The notes under the pieces were generated by a model. That model worked only from the letters and a program-made list of their open reading frames with translations, was not told where the DNA came from and made no database searches. From contig OW051492.1 in assembly GCA_932521035.1 (NCBI GenBank), forward strand, positions 3,968,001-4,032,000: a stretch of 64,000 nt of DNA, written 5' to 3'. Below, piece by piece: positions 59,301 to 64,000 of this stretch. The position numbers were made by a program, and so were the translations under genes. Each line of letters opens with the position of its first letter. Position 1 is the stretch's first letter. Source of the stretch: Oscheius dolichura (lineage: Eukaryota > Nematoda > Chromadorea > Rhabditida > Rhabditidae).

Positions 59301-61560
59301 CAGAGTAGTAAACTGCTGAGTGTTGAAGGAGATTGGCCGCAGGGATGTCTGCATTTAATGGAAGCGTTCGTAGCTCTGGATTATCTTCGTTATTAAATTG
59401 GTAGTTTTGAGGTAGCGGCTCAGCTATGTCTTCAGTTCCGAGATGCCGTTCCCGTTTTATCCGTCGCCGTTCCGGTTGTCCAGAATGGCTTATGTTTACA
59501 AAGAAGCGAAGAGGATGGGCATCAAGCTCCCGGTGAGGCTGGAGTCTATCTACAGGATGATACCCGTTTCGAGGAGCATAATGCTGAATGCGAACGGTAG
59601 GCTCGACTGGAGGCTGAGTGTAGAAACCTCTATGATAAAGTGACACAGCCTGTTGAATTGGGATATGCTCGATTTCTGGAGCACGATCCGTTGAACTTAG
59701 TTGGGGTTGGTCATCGTCAAAAGCCACAATATGCAAAGTATTGCCAGCGTTGTCGCTCATACGGCCGAACAGATTACGACGCGCAGTGGAATGCCGAAAC
59801 ACTACATCTCGTCCCCAAGCACTCCAATCATTAGGCGAAACAGCACCCGAAGAGTAGGGGGAACGAAGCGAGGATCGCTCAGAAAGATAATAAGCAGCCG
59901 ATGTGGGCGATTCGACAGGCGTGTAGACAAGCTCGTCGTCCGCACCAACAGAAGTACCCACCTTTCCATGTGATGTACCGGCTCGTTTACTGCTCGAGAT
60001 CTCGTAAGAAATTCCAGGAGAGGCTACTGGCTAAAATATATTGTAAGATTTCCATAAGAATTGGTGCGTACTGATGTTTGCTGTCCATCGCGTCCCAGAG
60101 TAGACGATTTTCCGTAATTGACAACATTCTCTTTGTTTACTACAAATAGATATTAATTTAAAAATGAGATAAAACCAACATCCATTGTCACAAGACTGCG
60201 AGAGACGATTACCATTATTTCTAATAATTCCACTTTGGGTATGATCAAACATTTGTGAAGCCATCTTTGTTTGGAATTGAGTGCGACCATGGTAACGAAA
60301 ACGAGTCGATCCCCAATGGAAGATGCCACTTTTTGGCTTTTCTTCGGGTTGGATAAGTCTGAAGAATAAAGTTATAATAATAAACCGATACACCTGAAGA
60401 AAGTATGATGTTCAACTCCACACTTCCAAACTCTTTTGGCATACAAGTAATCTTGTACTTTGTAGGACAAGGTAGCTTCTTTCTTGTCTAGCTGAAAATA
60501 TTGGTTTTTATTCAATATAACCCATACAGAAGAGACGAATTAATAACGTACCTCTCCGGCTTTGAGCTTCACGGAAAATGCGTTTTTCTTGTAACTGATC
60601 TTCACAATATTTTGCCAAGCAAATCGATGAACTCTAATCGTTTCCTTGTAGATGTTAATTCCAGTAGCGCAAATACCAACTCCAACGCGATTGTTGTCGT
60701 CGTCCTATAAAAACAGTTTGCATAAACAAATGAAAAACCTTGGCATCGAAGACGAAAACACCGTACATGCTTAGCTGTTTGCAATTGTCTAGATATTTTA
60801 ACTCAGCTTCAGCAGCTGTTAGTCCTCTGAAATGGAAATTATGTCATAAGTGAAAAGTATTTACTTTTGTTCTCGGTGAACCTCTTTGACTTTCTCGAGT
60901 AGTTGCAAAAGTTGACTTTGATCTTTCAAATTTGGCACCTCCTGCGAGTCTTTAAGATATCGTTCGTATTCGGCCGAGGAGTCAGCATCTCCATACTCAG
61001 CCTGTGCTACGTATGCTCCTAATGTAGCATGAGTCGGAATGGTCGCTGGCAATCTATAAAATATCATTGTTACATTTTAAAAAATTTCATGTAAACCTTC
61101 CCGATGCTATATCTTTTCTAAGCTGCAGGAAGAGATTATAGCGGGTGTTATCGTCGTTTAATGTCGTGGGAGAAGTCGGATAGAATTTGACCTCAAATGA
61201 AAACTCCCAAGGAAGACCTGAAAACATTTTGCACAACGCCGTATAACACCTGACCTTTCAACTGTTTCAGTATTTTTTTATCGTTGTAGAGCCAGTGTCT
61301 AATGCCATTTTCATCATAAAAGCAAAGGGAAAAGTATTCTCGTTCTTCGATCGACAATTCGGTAGTAACTAATGTGAATAACACTTCCCCATCAGCTCCT
61401 CGCTAAATTTTTGAATTTAAAAACTATTTACACTTACATGAAGTTCAAAGTCTTTACTAGTGCCGTTAAGCATCTGTACTTTGGCAGCCTGCATTTTAGG
61501 ATCTCTAGGCCTTGGCAGTGTAGCAGTTGTCTCACTTTCTGGATCACCACTTTTACCCAT
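35309..61560 (-). CDS. frm-1: Giant band 4.1 / coracle family cytoskeletal protein
   Basis: Membrane-skeleton adaptor. Nine exons (61560-60072, 378 codons) encode the N-terminus (MGKSGDPESETTATLPRPRD) and a FERM domain with its adjacent segment: CFYDENGIRHWLYND, LPWEFSFEVKFYPTSP, YNLFLQLRKDIASGRLPATI, ISYKKNAFSVKLKAGE, RVWKCGVEHHTFFRLIQPEE, FRYHGRTQFQTKMAS. Then one 21,471-nt exon (60030-38560, phase 0 at both ends) encodes 7,157 residues: a unique stretch (59037-60030), about 31 units of 219 residues, and a short exit ending LSRLGFK. Later exons give a lysine/serine-acidic segment (TKKPKKSKGEHEINSSESSS, near 37907), RLEHAERTITVRAL (37090-37206), SWQESTVLPDQVTVQYDDQG, and a classic 4.1 C-terminal domain: VSSKTVTSGNRTIETITYKT (36216-36064) and ELSAAIAEATQMNPDMTVEK, stop at 35309. 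Predicted size about 7,800 residues. FERM binds membrane proteins; the 4.1 CTD binds scaffolds. The giant exon may be skipped in some transcripts (phase 0 on both sides). Confidence 0.9.
35522..36021. mobile_element. TTAA-flanked foldback element (MITE) in 4.1 gene intron
   Basis: Inside the intron between the last two coding exons. Ends are inverted (AGGAACTGTCA at 35526 and its complement ending at 36017), each flanked outward by TTAA. Long inner arms also mirror each other: 35720-35800 and the complement of 35915-35999 share TTCTCCTGATCACGA, TTATTTTTGCATAT and ATCACGAGAAAA. The centre (35838-35880) is a near-perfect hairpin around CGTTGCGGGACC/GGTCCTGCAACG. The left arm carries about 170 nt not mirrored on the right. 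There is no coding capacity. TTAA duplication is typical of piggyBac-type elements, but the terminal bases do not match the usual CCC start, so the family is unassigned. Confidence 0.75.
38801..59037 (-). repeat. Coding tandem array: ~31 units of 657 bp (219 aa)
   Basis: Period is exactly 657 bp (identical landmarks recur at 39072, 39729, ... 58782), so units can be gained or lost without changing frame. Copies look near-identical at DNA level. Two linked differences separate two unit types: a silent TCT/TCC in SSLLG and a Thr/Ser change in the segment EASK(T/S)RQTSS. The unit holds EIHDEPETEWKQIRYIARIR, YEGPLEDIGRQDDLDQQPLQ then DHVNVYHSGQSW, KKKAVLHVRSTP, EVRLVAKILPSDADR, SLLGFLKTSGHKSK and YEGPLDSTNRHHDLTNLPLE. 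No known domain is recognised; the mixture of charged, Ser-rich and short strand-like segments suggests an extended, possibly partner-binding polymer. The last unit (gene 3' end) has SSHKS in place of SGHKS. Confidence 0.97.
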
Positions 61561-62487
61561 TGGGTCTGAAAATAAGTTTTAAAAAAACAGGAGACAAGAA
61601 AGTGTGTAAACAGAAGTTATTGATAACAAAAATATGAATATAATAGGAGGTTTTCGATAGACACGGTATAATGGTATTGATACGCGAGTGCAACCGTGTA
61701 TTGCATGAGCAAACAAACAACTTCCTATATGCGCTGTCAAACATCGATCAGGAAATGTTTTACAACTGGTTTTGCTGCAATTTATACGAAATGCATTTTC
61801 CCTTCAATTCACGGTCATGCAAAGCTCTTTCGATAGTCTACTCCGAAAGAAGACAATTCAAACGAAAGCATGGGGATGATAGCAAAGCTGGTCTGTTCCT
61901 GGCAAAGCAATCAATCACGTTTGCGCAGAGACAGATGTGAAAATGTGTAGAGGTTTTGGTCCATTAATTTTCGTCGAAAACTGCGTTGTGATATAATTCA
62001 ACGAAGAAAAATAAGGATCCATCCAATAATGCCTGAGCGATACTGGAAATACGCGATTGCAGTTGAATTTTGAAAAAACAAACCAAGTTTGTAGAAAAAA
62101 TGTTCAACGGAAACGGTATGTATTCTACCCTAATAATGGGCAGATGTCTGTGTGTCTGTCTGTCTGCATGACCTGTCGTCTGTACGGATTTGACGGGTTG
62201 TATGGGAAAGTGAGAGAAGCAGAAAGTTTCGACCGTCTGACCTTATCCGACTGTCAAAGCTTATTCGACAAGAAAATAACTAGAACAGCTCTTTGGGAAG
62301 GGGGAGCCGGCGTTGTCGACTGTTTTTTTGTTCATCCCAGCGCCGTCGAAGACGGCCGGAGGCATACTTGTAAAGAAAGAAGTTGTTGAATACTATTGCA
62401 TAGCCGAGTAGAAAACGGTGTTTACGCTTCCAAAAATCGTTTAAGGTTTTTGACTACTACTATTACCATTTCTAAAAAAAACTTTTG
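61561..62487. other. AT-rich gap with a short TGTC-type microsatellite
   Basis: The 5' side of the 4.1 gene: an acceptor-like ttattttcag lies 5 nt before its ATG. Short TGTC/TGTG repeats at 62147-62170 and a small perfect hairpin (GCCGTC-GAA-GACGGC) near 62343. No supported gene. Confidence 0.4.
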
Positions 62488-62956
62488 CTACAAATGAAGG
62501 CGAACAACTTGAACAAAGAGAAGCGCAATTACCCCCAATCCAATTAAGCTCAATAAAATGGGCAGAATGAAACGGCGACTTGGCGTGGAGGCGTATTTCA
62601 AATTCGTCTCGCCCAAAATCAATAAACACTCCGCTGGTTGGAGGCAAGGACGGCGTGCAAAAAGAAAAGCATAGCTCGGAATTACAGATTGCCACTTCTA
62701 GAGGGTTTTGATCAAGAAAATACCTATAAAAATTAGCAAAAACGATACCGTACAAATAATTCCTTCAACAACAATTCACACAAAGTTGTTATTCAGTTTG
62801 CTTGCCAGACAGGTCCTGCAATTGAAAAAACTATTAACTTACGCGATGTTTCGCTTCAGAATTAGCATTCGTAGTGAAGGCAGAAACGACGACGAAAACA
62901 ACCCGCAAATAACAGCCACCCTGCTGAGTGGCAACAGTTGTGTTTGGGCGTAACAT
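62488..62956 (-). CDS. Small type I membrane protein, unidentified
   Basis: Two exons (62956-62843 and 62697-62488) joined in phase 0 through a 145-nt intron with a perfect donor (gtaagt) give 107 residues. The first exon ends a probable signal peptide (CYLRVVFVVVSAFTTNA, then NSEAKHR); the second continues KWQSVIPSYAFLFARRPCLQ, PAECLLILGETNLKYASTPS and a C-terminal membrane span RFILPILLSLIGLGVIALLF ending VQVVRLHL at a TAG. A signal sequence and a terminal membrane helix appearing in one frame on both sides of a good intron is strong evidence of a real gene. Two luminal cysteines are present. I do not recognise the family. A longer frame overlapping exon 2 (62441-62755) is the competing reading. 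Confidence 0.55.
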
Positions 62957-63727
62957 CTGCGTGCAATAACACCGGCGCCATAAAGTTACAAGATATACAA
63001 CTGCAGTAAGTTCACTCTATGCTGTGGTTAGCTAGAAATATGTGAAAGACGCCTAACAGCGCATTGAAAGGGAGAGAACAGGAACATCCATTCATGTGGA
63101 AAATAATTGCTAAAATAGCGCAGGAGAGTGCAGCCTGAAACTGGTCTATCTGCATTTATATAATGATATTCTACACATTGCATGTTTTTGTGGCTATAAT
63201 CTACAAAAAAAAAACAATAAGGAAGAGGGAAGAGGGAGCCAGACATCAACAATTGAAAAAAGTGGCACTTTTTAGAGAAATGAGAATAGAAAAGTAACGT
63301 GGCTTGTAATGAATATAGAAGAGAAGAAAGGCGCAAGATGCGCGTTCCGCATGACTAGTTCTCTGCAATACCAACGGTATAATCATCGCCCGTGTACTCT
63401 ACTATTGTGTAACGAAAAAATGGGAAATAAGTCTAGAATTTTTCTTGGTCAGCATAAGAGGTTATATGCGAAATATATACAGAATGATATATATTCAATT
63501 GAATAGAAAAGAAAAATGACGATCTGTATACACGCTGCAAAGACTTGAGCATGGCGTAAATTTCGCCGCTTTCACATCAACACATTTTTATAAATTCTAT
63601 TCTTTTCATATTCTCTCTAAATTCTATTATTCTTCTTTCTTTTCATGAGTAGTTTTCGATCCAAATATACATATGCTATCGAATATTTATTTTATTGTAT
63701 TTTCCTTATCTTTATGTATTGTTTTAG
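62957..63727. other. AT-rich intergenic region, divergent promoter area
   Basis: About 770 bp between the small membrane protein and CIAO1, transcribed apart. AT-rich; an acceptor-like tgttttag ends immediately before the CIAO1 ATG. No gene seen. Confidence 0.4.
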
Positions 63728-64000
63728 ATGGTCACTGCAAATCAGATAGGATTGTTTAAAGATTGTAAAGGAAACGAAATTGGTAAACGTGTATGGATGG
63801 TTTGTTGGAATCACACGGGAACCTTGCTTGCGAGTTGCGGAGAAAATAAGGCAGTCAGCATATGGAAATATAGTAAACAGAGGGTGGAAGGCTAGCTTCT
63901 ATTTTATGAAATATTTCTGCTCAATTAAGATCAACACATACTGGAGAAAACAACAACTTTAGACGATTCACATTCAAGGGCAATTAGATGCGTTAGTTTT
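63728..64000 (+). CDS. CIAO1: CIAO1 (cytosolic Fe-S assembly WD40 protein), 5' part
   Basis: WD40 scaffold of the CIA targeting complex (with MMS19 and FAM96B), which delivers iron-sulfur clusters to cytosolic and nuclear proteins. Exon 1 (63728-63872) reads MVTANQIGLFKDCKGNEIGK then RVWMVCWNHTGTLLASCGEN and KAVSIWKY; exon 2 from 63930 continues NQHILEKTTTLDDSHSRAIR, CVSF in phase, then leaves the window. The first WD repeat (WNHTGTLLASCG, then a short loop and IW) and the SHSRAIRCVSF start of the second align with CIAO1, where the family has CWFLAWNPAGTLLASCGG. Other WD40 proteins cannot be excluded from this fragment alone. The ATG is directly after an acceptor AG. Confidence 0.7.

Noticed and set aside
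61671-61940. 89-aa plus frame upstream of the 4.1 gene
   Set aside because: No splice-consistent neighbours, no domain, AT-rich chance frame.
62441-62755. 104-aa minus frame overlapping the small membrane protein
   Set aside because: Alternative frame has signal peptide and membrane span joined in phase; this one lacks both, though transcripts should decide.

Overview
The window is animal nuclear DNA, most likely from a nematode. A small secreted protein with a ground-like domain (31.0-31.5 kb) belongs to a nematode-restricted family. Genes are dense, introns are mostly about 35-60 nt, and nearly every start codon sits just 3' of a splice-acceptor-like AG, as expected for spliced-leader trans-splicing. 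No bacterial features are present. I cannot name the species.

Layout: 0.46-1.6 kb (minus), a REV7/MAD2L2-like HORMA protein whose start overlaps a small upstream reading frame; 1.8-4.2 kb (minus), an hnRNP R/Q (SYNCRIP) RNA-binding protein; 5.0-5.5 kb (plus), an HMG-box protein; 5.6-7.4 kb (minus), mitochondrial DHODH overlapped by a COMMD6-like gene; 7.5-10.9 kb (plus), the FIG4 phosphoinositide phosphatase; 11.8-13.0 kb (plus), fatty acid 2-hydroxylase; 14.4-15.3 kb (minus), exons of an unidentified gene; 16.6-21.8 kb (minus), a furin-type convertase with several candidate 3' ends; 25.9-28.4 kb (minus), a serotonin-type SLC6 transporter; 31.0-31.5 kb (plus), the ground-like protein; 32.1-33.1 kb (plus), a membrane-anchored glutaredoxin-like protein; 33.1-34.5 kb (minus), an ABHD2-type hydrolase; 35.3-61.6 kb (minus), one band 4.1/coracle family gene; 62.5-63.0 kb (minus), a small type I membrane protein; 63.7 kb to the window end (plus), the 5' end of CIAO1.

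The standout is the 4.1 gene. Between an ordinary FERM domain and an ordinary 4.1 C-terminal domain lies a single 21.5-kb exon, in frame at both splice sites. It is filled by about 31 near-identical tandem units of 657 bp (219 residues), giving a predicted protein of roughly 7,800 residues. This looks like a giant cytoskeletal isoform, comparable in architecture to giant-exon ankyrins, and I do not recognise the repeat as a named domain.

Other patterns: overlapping gene pairs that seem to share one acceptor (REV7-like and COMMD6/DHODH); a GC-rich block of about 26 kb whose two edges fall inside genes (DHODH and ABHD2); a TTAA-flanked foldback element in a 4.1 intron; and alternative C-termini in the furin gene. 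Gene models are my own manual splice reconstructions, so exon edges in poorly conserved parts are provisional.
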